This document shows positions 44,679 to 52,440 of a DNA stretch of 64,000 nucleotides, piece after piece. The position numbers and the translations under genes were made by a program. The DNA comes from SKKC01 sp046542845 (GTDB lineage: Bacteria > Spirochaetota > Spirochaetia > DSM-27196 > SKKC01): the NCBI GenBank assembly GCA_046542845.1, contig JBKHAN010000002.1, positions 39,360 through 103,359 of the forward strand, in the 5' to 3' direction. The notes under the pieces were generated by a model. It was not told where the DNA came from, did not search any database, and saw nothing but the letters and a program-made list of their open reading frames with translations. Within the stretch, counting starts at the first letter, position 1, and each line of letters opens with the position of its first letter.

Positions 44679-46418
44679 TCAATAGGTCCGTGGTTTTGGT
44701 TTCCAGATGCTTACGTCGACTGCTTTGTAATCGATCTCGACCGCGCCGGTGTCGGTCAGACGAGCGAGTGTGTGCTTGAGCCACCCGTCGTCGTCGCGCT
44801 CAGGATAATCCCGCCGGCTGTGCGCGCCACGGCTTTCAGCGCGATTCTTTGCGCTCGCGGCGGTCAACAGGCTCAGATCCAGCAGATTCTCGAGTTCGAG
44901 GAGCCCGAGAATCTCTGCGTTGAAGTCCGTGCCATTGTCCTGCGGCTTGATGTGCGTAAACTCCTCGCGCAACGCCTGTATGTCCGAGACGGCTTTCCCC
45001 ATTCTCTCGTCGTCGCGATACACGCCGACGTTCTCCATCATGGTCGACTGCATGCGACTGTAAATCTCGGAGGGGTTCCCGCCCTCTCCGGCCCTGGCGT
45101 CTCGTATCCGTTCTATCCGCGCCCGCGCTGCCTCGTCTGCGTCAGACGGTATCGACGGAGCGTCGGCACCTTTCACGTACTCTGCGATGTGCTGACCCGC
45201 ACGGCGGCCGAAGACAATCAGGTCAACGAGGCTGTTCGTTCCAAGGCGGTTCGCGCCGTGGACGCTGACACAGGCACATTCGCCGGCTGCGTACAGCCCC
45301 TCGTAGACGCCACTGTTGTCCAGCACCCGTCCGTGTGTGTCGGTCGGAATGCCGCCCATCGCGTAGTGCGCGGTTGGTTGTACCGGCATCGAGGCGGTTG
45401 CAGGATCGATCGCAAGGTATGTCTTGCAGAAATCCTGTATGTCGGGAATTTTCGCTTCGACTGTTTCACGCCCGAGGTGAGTCGCATCAAGATACACGTA
45501 ATCGTCAATTTTTCCGTCCCCGCGGATTCCGCGACCCTCCAGGACCTCGGTCATAATAGCGCGGCTGACCATGTCGCGGGGTGCCAGATCAAGCAATGTG
45601 GGCGCATAGCGTTCCATAAACCGCTCACCTGAACTGTTCCTCAGGATACCACCTTCGCCTCTGACCCCTTCTGTAATGAGGATGCCCATTCCCTTGATTC
45701 CGGTGGGGTGAAACTGGTAAAACTCCATGTCTTCCATGGGTATCCCGGCCCGCGCGAGAATTGCCGGTCCGTCGCCGGTGTTTGCGTGTGCGTTGCTGGT
45801 AATACGAAACATGCGTCCGAACCCGCCGGTCGCAAACAGGACCGCTTTCGCCTTGAAAATGTGAAGCTCGCCGGTCTTCAGTTCGAAGGCGACTACACCA
45901 CCGACCGAATGTCCGTCCATGATTACGTCGACGACCTGAAACTCGTCGTAGAACTCCACGTCGTTCTTGATGCACTGCTGGTACAGCGTCTGAAGAATCA
46001 TGTGTCCGGTGCGATCGGCCGCATAGCAGCTGCGCTTTACCGCCTGCTCACCAAAATTGCTCGTATGACCGCCGAAACGACGCTGATCAATTTTACCTTC
46101 CGGGGTACGCGAGAACGGGAGTCCGCGATTTTCAAGGTCGTACACCGCGCGAACCGCATCCTCGCTTAAAATGCGGGCAGCTTCCTGGTCTACCAGGTAG
46201 TCGCCACCTTTTACCGTGTCGAATGCGTGCCATTCAGGCATGTCCTTGTCTACATTTCCGAGCGCCGCGCCGATACCACCCTGCGCGGCTCCTGTGTGGC
46301 TTCGCATCGGATATAGTTTACTGACGACTGCCGTTTTCGCTGTCTGAGATGCTTCGAGTGCGGCGTACAGACCTGCCCCTCCGCCACCCACAATCACTGC
46401 GTCAAACTCGTAGGTCAC
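44679..46418 (-). CDS. sdhA: Succinate dehydrogenase flavoprotein subunit
   Basis: This 579-residue subunit has the FAD dinucleotide fold at the N-terminus (FDAVIVGGGGAGLYAALEA) and the covalent-FAD histidine H41 in RSHTGAAQGGIG. Active-site segments FHPTGIKGMGILITEGVRGE and HYAMGGIPTDTHGRV are present. It oxidises succinate to fumarate; a fumarate reductase role is equally possible by sequence, but association with the suc genes favours SDH. The start codon is GTG with AGGAG seven bases upstream. A promoter is predicted at 46460-46488. Confidence 0.95.
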   Translation of the reverse strand: MTYEFDAVIVGGGGAGLYAALEASQTAKTAVVSKLYPMRSHTGAAQGGIGAALGNVDKDMPEWHAFDTVKGGDYLVDQEAARILSEDAVRAVYDLENRGLPFSRTPEGKIDQRRFGGHTSNFGEQAVKRSCYAADRTGHMILQTLYQQCIKNDVEFYDEFQVVDVIMDGHSVGGVVAFELKTGELHIFKAKAVLFATGGFGRMFRITSNAHANTGDGPAILARAGIPMEDMEFYQFHPTGIKGMGILITEGVRGEGGILRNSSGERFMERYAPTLLDLAPRDMVSRAIMTEVLEGRGIRGDGKIDDYVYLDATHLGRETVEAKIPDIQDFCKTYLAIDPATASMPVQPTAHYAMGGIPTDTHGRVLDNSGVYEGLYAAGECACVSVHGANRLGTNSLVDLIVFGRRAGQHIAEYVKGADAPSIPSDADEAARARIERIRDARAGEGGNPSEIYSRMQSTMMENVGVYRDDERMGKAVSDIQALREEFTHIKPQDNGTDFNAEILGLLELENLLDLSLLTAASAKNRAESRGAHSRRDYPERDDDGWLKHTLARLTDTGAVEIDYKAVDVSIWKPKPRTY

Positions 46419-46459
46419 ACTGATACTCCTATATTTTTTTTATAAGCCACCGAGGATCT

Positions 46460-46488
46460 CTTATACCACGCCAGGCCATTGGACGCAA
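46460..46488 (-). promoter_or_regulatory. Predicted promoter of the sdhAB-suc cluster
   Basis: On the minus strand, TTGCGT (46483-46488) and TATAAG (46460-46465) are 17 bases apart. The -10 matches five of six positions and the -35 three of six. Transcription would start near 46453, about 35 bases before the sdhA GTG, in the 89-base gap after the carbonic anhydrase gene. An A/T-rich tract lies in the predicted leader. Confidence 0.5.
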
Positions 46489-46507
46489 TAAAACCCACAG
46501 TTCGGGG

Positions 46508-47116
46508 TTATGCGAGTCGATTGGAATGGTTTCCGGGGGTAGGTTTCGGTCGGGAGCCGGTAAGTGCCTCCCGCTGTTGTCGGGCGTAGGAAACGTAGCG
46601 GCCCGCTGCATCGCGCAGCTCCTGCTGTTCGTCCGGTCGCAGGTTCCGGACGACCCTCGCCGGTACCCCCGCGACGAGCGTGCCGGAGGGAACTTCAAAA
46701 CCCGGCGGTACGAGCGCACCGGCGGCGACAAGGGCACCCGAATGAATGACCGCACGGTCGAGTACGGTGGCTCCCATGCCGACCAGGCAGGTATCCTCAA
46801 TCGTGCATCCGTGAATTATCGCGCCGTGACCGACGGTAACGTTATCCCCTATGTGTGCAGGGTTGGTGTCGTGCGTAACGTGTATGACACAGTTATCCTG
46901 TATATTACTGCCCGCTCCAATGCGTATGTAGTGAACATCTCCGCGCACGACCGCGTTGAACCAGACGCTCGACCCGGGTCCGATCGTGACATCGCCTATG
47001 ATCCACGAGCCGGGCGCAAGGAACGCCGTCTCGTGCAGGACCGGGTATGCACCGTCGAAGGGTATCAGGTGCGGCGCGTGCGACGCCGCATCGGGATTAT
47101 ACTGAAAACGATCCAT
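46508..47116 (-). CDS. Gamma-class carbonic anhydrase / left-handed beta-helix protein
   Basis: 202 residues from the ATG at 47116 (MDRFQYNPDAASHAPHLIPF), which overlaps the preceding stop by one base. The hexapeptide-repeat beta-helix is clear (IIGDVTIGPGSSVWFNAVVR). The zinc histidines of gamma carbonic anhydrases are in VIHVTH and VGHGAIIHGC. The YrdA/PaaY/CaiE group shares this pattern, and carbonic anhydrase activity has been shown for only some members. It could supply bicarbonate for PEP carboxylase; that is inference. Confidence 0.88.
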   Translation of the reverse strand: MDRFQYNPDAASHAPHLIPFDGAYPVLHETAFLAPGSWIIGDVTIGPGSSVWFNAVVRGDVHYIRIGAGSNIQDNCVIHVTHDTNPAHIGDNVTVGHGAIIHGCTIEDTCLVGMGATVLDRAVIHSGALVAAGALVPPGFEVPSGTLVAGVPARVVRNLRPDEQQELRDAAGRYVSYARQQREALTGSRPKPTPGNHSNRLA

Positions 47117-47616
47117 TAAATCGTCCGTTCCGGATCGGGTTCGACGGGAACCACGGTTCCCTGAAACTGTACGGCATCGGTCATCCACATGTTCTCGTAG
47201 GGGTCTTCCGATTGCCGGGAGAGCACGAACATATAATCAAACTCGGAACCATCCGGCAGCGAGACAGTCACCGGAACAAGTGCAACCCCGGCATCTACAA
47301 CCGGCGAAAACACTTCCGCGGATACGTGATCGAGCATGGGCCGATACGCCGGAGTCCGGAACAGCGAGGCGAATCGGTCGAGAGGCCCGGTAGCAGCACG
47401 GTTTGCCGGGGAGGCAAAGCGAAACGTTCGTTCTATCCCCTCGTTGTCGGGCCCGTTCGTGCGAAGCGCCGCCAGCTGTATCTCAACGACGTCCTCAGGT
47501 CTCAGATCCTCATTCGGCCGTTCGGCATCGGCAAATACAGTACCGCAGGAAACGAGAGCCAGGCTGAGACCAAACAGCAGTATCCGGTACACATGCGAAT
47601 ATGTAATAAAAAACAT
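47116..47616 (-). CDS. Putative lipoprotein resembling DUF4864
   Basis: 166 residues from the ATG at 47616, which has a strong GGGGGGAAGAG sequence upstream; a longer open frame is not needed. The N-terminal hydrophobic stretch ends in a lipobox (LVSC before G), so it is likely a lipoprotein. The mature part (DVVEIQLAALRTNGPDNEGI, FRFASPANRA, SLFRTPAYRPML) resembles DUF4864, an uncharacterised exported-protein family; this is from memory of the pattern. It is translationally coupled to the carbonic anhydrase gene and lies 40 bases after mtn. Confidence 0.72.
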   Translation of the reverse strand: MFFITYSHVYRILLFGLSLALVSCGTVFADAERPNEDLRPEDVVEIQLAALRTNGPDNEGIERTFRFASPANRAATGPLDRFASLFRTPAYRPMLDHVSAEVFSPVVDAGVALVPVTVSLPDGSEFDYMFVLSRQSEDPYENMWMTDAVQFQGTVVPVEPDPERTI

Positions 47617-47656
47617 AGTGCTCTTCCCCCCAGGGGAAATATAGTACCTGTGGGAC

Positions 47657-48346
47657 CTAAACGGCACCTGTCAGAGCGCGAATAAATCGCATTGAGTTCG
47701 CGGAGGCAACAGGCAGAAAGCGTTCGAAATCCACTTTGGCGTTCCGATTCGCCTCGTCGGAAATCGTGCGCACGAGACAAAACGGGAGCCCATTGAAGGA
47801 ACACACCGATGCGACGGAGGCACCTTCCATTTCCACCGCATCCCCGTCCAGTTCCGACCGAAGAAAATCCATCGCCTGAAGACCATTCCTGTCGATAAAC
47901 TGATCTCCGGTAAGGACGCGGCCGACGTGTACCCGGCCCGTTTCGGGTTCCACCTGACGCGCCCTGCTCACAAGGTCCGGCTCGCATACGAATACTCGCG
48001 TCTGCTCATACGGTATTTCTCCGCGGGCAAAACCAAGCGCAGACGCATCGAGGTCATGCTGCATGCAGTCCCGGGCTATCAACGTGTCTCCGATGCGTAT
48101 GTCAGGGTTAATGCTGCCGGCAAGACCGGTAAACACCAGCGAATCGAGCGGGAAGTGGTCTATAAGGTACTGCGTGACCATAGCAGCGCGAGCTTTGCCA
48201 ACGCCGCTTTTTCCCACTACCACGGGCGCCGTGTTCAACGTGCCGACGTGAAACGTGTACGCGCCGAAGCGGTGGGTCGTACTTCCCGAAAGCGCGTCCA
48301 CTACAGCTTCGACTTCGCCGTCCATAGCGCCGAGTACAGCGGTCAT
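47657..48346 (-). CDS. mtn: 5'-methylthioadenosine/S-adenosylhomocysteine nucleosidase
   Basis: 229 residues from the ATG at 48346, which overlaps the patB stop by four bases; the longer open frame is rejected. It has the nucleoside phosphorylase fold with VFTGLAGSINPDIRIGDTLI, the DAVEMEGASVA segment (catalytic Glu and ribose contacts) and the TISDEAN aspartate. It removes adenine from the by-products of SAM-dependent reactions, allowing methionine and autoinducer-2 precursors to be recycled. Confidence 0.92.
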   Translation of the reverse strand: MTAVLGAMDGEVEAVVDALSGSTTHRFGAYTFHVGTLNTAPVVVGKSGVGKARAAMVTQYLIDHFPLDSLVFTGLAGSINPDIRIGDTLIARDCMQHDLDASALGFARGEIPYEQTRVFVCEPDLVSRARQVEPETGRVHVGRVLTGDQFIDRNGLQAMDFLRSELDGDAVEMEGASVASVCSFNGLPFCLVRTISDEANRNAKVDFERFLPVASANSMRFIRALTGAV

Positions 48347-49509
48347 GTTCCACCCCCGATTAATCCGACGATCCGGCGACACGCGGCGTCGAGTCGGTCC
48401 CGGTCCGTCGCAATATTCATTCTCAAAAAACCGGCGCCCGCCGATCCGAATTTAGATCCCGGAATAAGCCACGCGTGCGCTTCATCGCGGAATTTTCGTT
48501 GCATTGCATGGTCGTCGCTATGCAGCTGAGAACCATCGATCCATAAAAGGTACGTCCCCTCAAGCGGTGATATTGTCAGGGGAGCGTTCGCGAATCGATC
48601 CCTGACCACATCCTCGTTACCCTTCAGATACGCGAGAACCTGATCGAGCCACGCCTCGCCGAAGCGCCATGCGGCCGATGTAGCCGTCAGAGTCAGAACG
48701 TTGGGGATGTCGGCGCCGCAGCCGCCAAGTCCGGCTTCGAACCTGTCGAGGAGTTCTCTGGTGTCGCTGATGGCGAACGCACCCGGCAATCCAGGCAGGT
48801 TAAAGGACTTGGTCGCGCTGACAAGCGTGATCAGCTTCAGACCGGCCCGCGAGACCGATGCCGCCGGTACAAAGGATGCATCTGAAACGATAAGATCCGC
48901 GTGTATTTCGTCGGAAACAAGGACTACTCCGTGGCGAGCGCATATGTCCGTGACCGCTGAAAGCTCCTGTGCAGTCCACACCCGTCCAACCGGATTATGA
49001 GGCGAACACAGTATCATGACCTTCGCCCCGTCTGCGGCCTGCTGCTCGAGCTCGTCAAGGTTCATTGAATACCGTCCCTCGGTGTGGACGAGAACGTTTT
49101 CGACAAGCGTCCTGTCAAGCCTGTGCACCGTGTCGGCGAAGGGAAAGTACACGGGGGGCTGAATAATGATGCGATCTCCAGGCTCGCTGAATACACTCAC
49201 GGCGGTATGGACCCCGCACATGACGCCGGGAAGCCAGGATGCATGAGGGGGTGGCGTCCATCCGTAGCGACGCTGCGACCATGCCGAATAATCGGCATAG
49301 AGTGAATCGGGAACAAACGAATAGCCGAAAACTCCTTCAGTGACTCGCGCTTCCAACGCATCGAGGACAGGCTGCGGCGCCCGGAAATCCATATCGGCGA
49401 CCCAGAAGGGATCCATCTCCGGGTGTTTTTTACGACTGACGTGCCATTTAATAGAATCCGCGGGCCCGGATTCCGACACGACGAAACCGGGGCGTTGTTT
49501 ATCGTCCAT
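48343..49509 (-). CDS. patB: PatB/MalY-type aminotransferase, probable cystathionine beta-lyase
   Basis: A 388-residue PLP enzyme of fold type I. The PLP lysine is K234 in SATKSFNLPG, with SDEIHADL upstream (Asp for the pyridine nitrogen) and the family opening PFWVADMDFRAPQPV. PatB/MalY proteins act as C-S lyases on cystathionine or cystine. Coupling to mtn places it in sulfur amino-acid recycling. It is divergent from the epmA-like gene. Confidence 0.92.
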   Translation of the reverse strand: MDDKQRPGFVVSESGPADSIKWHVSRKKHPEMDPFWVADMDFRAPQPVLDALEARVTEGVFGYSFVPDSLYADYSAWSQRRYGWTPPPHASWLPGVMCGVHTAVSVFSEPGDRIIIQPPVYFPFADTVHRLDRTLVENVLVHTEGRYSMNLDELEQQAADGAKVMILCSPHNPVGRVWTAQELSAVTDICARHGVVLVSDEIHADLIVSDASFVPAASVSRAGLKLITLVSATKSFNLPGLPGAFAISDTRELLDRFEAGLGGCGADIPNVLTLTATSAAWRFGEAWLDQVLAYLKGNEDVVRDRFANAPLTISPLEGTYLLWIDGSQLHSDDHAMQRKFRDEAHAWLIPGSKFGSAGAGFLRMNIATDRDRLDAACRRIVGLIGGGT

Positions 49510-49574
49510 GGGTCCCCATATTAGCGCATGCGCGTTGCAGCGTCACCGATATACACGGTACCCTGTGAAGCATC

Positions 49575-50573
49575 ATGAGGCATGAGCACATTGCAGTCCG
49601 CGCTGCCCTTCTACGCAAGACACGCAGCTTCTTCCATACGGCAGGTTATCTGGAAGTGGACACGCCTGCACTGAGCCCGCGCCTGATTCCCGAAGCTCAT
49701 ATAGATCCGTTCGAAACCCACTATACCGACCCCTATGATACAGGTCGCACGGTACCCCTGTATCTCGTACCGTCCCCCGAAGTGTACCTGAAGCCGCTTC
49801 TCGGGTCGGTAGGCGGGCGCCTGTATCAGCTCGGCCACTGCTTCCGTAACAGCGAGAGCGTCGGCGAGCAACACAACCCCGAGTTTACCATGCTCGAGTT
49901 CTACGAGTGTCCGGCAGATGAGCGAACCCTGCTTATGCGCACGCAGTCGTTTATCCGCTCGCTCCAGAGCGACACACTGATTGCGCAGACGGCTCAACGA
50001 ACGGGAGCAGATCGCATCCTCTCTGCCGCACCTGAAGAGATTACAGTACGCGACGCATTCCTTAGATATACCGGTATCGAAATCACGGACGACGAACGGC
50101 GTTTCGTCGATCAATGCAGGCAGCTGAGTCCGACACTCCCGGAGCACGCGAGCTGGAACGATGCATTCGATTACACCATGGCGGCCCACATCGAACCTCA
50201 CATTCCGAAAGACCGCCCCGTGTTCCTGACTCATTATCCGTGGCAGGCAGAGGTCCTGGCCAGGCGAGCAGAGGACTTGTTGAACAGGCGAAGGTGGGAA
50301 CTGTACATTCAGGGGCGCGAAGTTGCGAACTGTTTCGCCGAAGAACAGCATCCCTCACGAATATCGGAGTTTATGCACCGACAGAACGAGTACCGTCGCG
50401 ACCGCGGCGCGTCGACTGTGCGTGCTGCGGACGAAGTCGTGCATGCCCTCAGCGGAAGCGACCCCTGTGCCGGCTGTGCGCTCGGATTCGACCGCTTACT
50501 GATGGTCCTGTGCGGGGCATCGTCGATTGAGGGGGTGATATTCTCTCCGCTGCATGATACTATCCGTCGGTGA
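49575..50573 (+). CDS. epmA: EF-P--(R)-beta-lysine ligase-like protein (EpmA/GenX/PoxA)
   Basis: The 332 residues form a lysyl-tRNA-synthetase-like class II catalytic core without the anticodon-binding domain. Motif 2 is GHCFRNSESVGEQHNPEFTM and motif 3 is CALGFDRLLMVLCG. EpmA attaches (R)-beta-lysine to a lysine of elongation factor P. The efp gene starts 44 bases downstream, which makes the assignment strong. The beta-lysine-producing aminomutase EpmB is not in this window, so the donor is unproven. Confidence 0.93.
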   Translation: MRHEHIAVRAALLRKTRSFFHTAGYLEVDTPALSPRLIPEAHIDPFETHYTDPYDTGRTVPLYLVPSPEVYLKPLLGSVGGRLYQLGHCFRNSESVGEQHNPEFTMLEFYECPADERTLLMRTQSFIRSLQSDTLIAQTAQRTGADRILSAAPEEITVRDAFLRYTGIEITDDERRFVDQCRQLSPTLPEHASWNDAFDYTMAAHIEPHIPKDRPVFLTHYPWQAEVLARRAEDLLNRRRWELYIQGREVANCFAEEQHPSRISEFMHRQNEYRRDRGASTVRAADEVVHALSGSDPCAGCALGFDRLLMVLCGASSIEGVIFSPLHDTIRR

Positions 50574-50617
50574 AACCGGTCGATTTCCTTCACGACCGAC
50601 GCTAATGAGGTACATAC

Positions 50618-51181
50618 ATGATTAAAGCTGGTTCCATAAGCAAGGGGGTCTGCCTGCTCCTGAAAGGCGATCCATATCTCGTGGTTGAGCGTGAGTTCGT
50701 CAATCCGGGCAAAGGACAAGCCTTCGCGCGAGTGAAAATGAAGAACCTGAAGACAGGCCAGGTACTTCGGGAGACGATCAAAACAAACGAAAGCGTTGAG
50801 GAAGCCACCGTAGAAGAACGCAACGCACAGTTCCTGTACCAGGACGGTGACGGGTACCACTTCATGGACCTGGAGACCTACGATCAGTTTGTCGTACCGG
50901 TGGCGGGTCTGGAAGACAAGGGCAATTATATGCTCGACGGAGAAAGCTATCAGCTCGTGACGTGGGAGGGAGAGGCGATCGACATCAAGCTCCCGATGAA
51001 AATGGTGCTGACGGTCAAGGAATCACCGGAAGCGCTCAGAGGCGACACCGTCAGCGGCGCGACCAAGCCGGCAACGCTGGAAACGGGACTGCAGGTCAAA
51101 GTTCCCCTTTTTATCAAGGAGGGCGATCGAGTCCTTGTAAACACGGAGACCGGTGAGTACGTAGAGCGGGTCAATTCCTGA
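50618..51181 (+). CDS. efp: Elongation factor P
   Basis: A 187-residue, three-domain, tRNA-shaped protein that rescues ribosomes stalled at proline runs. The modified lysine is K32 at the tip of the NPGKGQAFARV loop, the same context as E. coli K34, consistent with the upstream EpmA-like ligase. The C-terminal domain ends in the OB fold with PLFIKEGDRVLVNTETGEY. TGAGGT lies upstream of the ATG. Confidence 0.97.
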   Translation: MIKAGSISKGVCLLLKGDPYLVVEREFVNPGKGQAFARVKMKNLKTGQVLRETIKTNESVEEATVEERNAQFLYQDGDGYHFMDLETYDQFVVPVAGLEDKGNYMLDGESYQLVTWEGEAIDIKLPMKMVLTVKESPEALRGDTVSGATKPATLETGLQVKVPLFIKEGDRVLVNTETGEYVERVNS

Positions 51182-51216
51182 CGCCCGAACGATAGAGCAG
51201 AAAGGGCAGCTGCGTA

Positions 51217-52425
51217 TCAGCGCGGCCGTTTCCTGCGCCTCAATCCGGCACGAATGACGCGGGGCGCCGGTCGAAACCACCCCCGGGTCTGACGTGCCTC
51301 ACGCATGCCCTTGACGTGAAGATCCATCTGAGGAAAGGGTATTTCTACGCCGCTGCTCTTGAACTCTCGCCATATCTCCAGATTCGTCCACGAGAAAGCC
51401 TGGACCCGGTCGCGGGCCGCGCGTATCCAGCAGTGAAGGCCGACGGTAATCCCTGAATCATCGAAACTTTTGTAGACCACGAATGGCTGCTGATCGGCCA
51501 CCCTCCAGGGATTGCGCTCGGCGACCCGCATTAACGCGTCTCCTACCCGGTCGAGGTCGCTCCCATATGATACCTGGACGTCGTTTACGACGATTATTCG
51601 CGTATCCTCGTAGGAATAGTTATAGACCTGATCATTAACCAGATGCTGATTCGGGACTATGATCGTTTCGTTTCTCAAGGTGTTAATGATGGTCGAAAGC
51701 AGCTTGATCTGTACGACCGTCGCTTCGTTCTCGCCTATCAGAATTCTGTCGCCCTCTTTCACGATGCGGCTGAACAGAACAACAAGGCCTGCGACGAAAT
51801 TGGCGACAACCGTCTGCAACCCGAAACCCAGACCGATACCGAGTACGCCAAAAATAACCGCAAAGGATCCAAGATTGACGCCAATCACCGAAAGGCCTAT
51901 TGCGCCGGACACGAAAATCACGATGTAACGCCCGACATTTGCGACGGTAAATCGAGGCCCGTCCTCGAGTCGAAGATTCTCTTTCAGAGTTCGATCGAGT
52001 AACCCGCGCGAACCGTTCCCGAGCCATACCGCAAACGACAGAATCGGGATTGCGAAAATAATGGTAAGCAGCGAAATAGATGTTCCGCCGGCGTCATACA
52101 AGGGTTCAGACAGGAACGCGCGTATCGAAGAGAGAATCAGCGAAATTTCAGCTCCGAGCAATCTCGCAGCGAGCGCAATGACGACGACGAACCCGGCAAG
52201 GCACACAAGTCGCGAGATTATTCGTACCAGCGGAGCCGGTACTCCGCGAGGTTTCGCGGCCGGATCGTCGGCGACCAGAGAAGCATCGCGAATGTGTCTG
52301 CGAAGGGCTCGACGCAGGACAACAACTACGATGAATACGAGAACGGACGGAAGAGCAAACTCCACCGCAAGTTCCACGGGTGTTATGCTCAGACGGACCG
52401 AACCAAGAATGAGCGGTTCATTCAC
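51217..52425 (-). CDS. MscS-family channel, MscK/YnaI-like size
   Basis: 402 residues with about five membrane helices before the conserved core. The pore helix region is FAVIFGVLGIGLGFGLQTVV, followed by KEGDRILIGENEATVVQIKL and IIVPNQHLVNDQVYNYSYED, typical of the larger group related to MscK and MscM. The C-terminus is very basic (RAGLRRRKRPR). It lies convergent to efp and 15 bases after pyrFE. Third MscS homologue in the window. Confidence 0.92.
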   Translation of the reverse strand: MNEPLILGSVRLSITPVELAVEFALPSVLVFIVVVVLRRALRRHIRDASLVADDPAAKPRGVPAPLVRIISRLVCLAGFVVVIALAARLLGAEISLILSSIRAFLSEPLYDAGGTSISLLTIIFAIPILSFAVWLGNGSRGLLDRTLKENLRLEDGPRFTVANVGRYIVIFVSGAIGLSVIGVNLGSFAVIFGVLGIGLGFGLQTVVANFVAGLVVLFSRIVKEGDRILIGENEATVVQIKLLSTIINTLRNETIIVPNQHLVNDQVYNYSYEDTRIIVVNDVQVSYGSDLDRVGDALMRVAERNPWRVADQQPFVVYKSFDDSGITVGLHCWIRAARDRVQAFSWTNLEIWREFKSSGVEIPFPQMDLHVKGMREARQTRGWFRPAPRVIRAGLRRRKRPR

Positions 52426-52440
52426 AAAGCCAGCCTCGCT

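Noticed and set aside
49524..49533. Palindrome GCGCATGCGC between patB and epmA
   Set aside because: Ten bases of alternating GC-rich sequence is expected by chance in DNA of this composition, and no promoter element is well placed around it.
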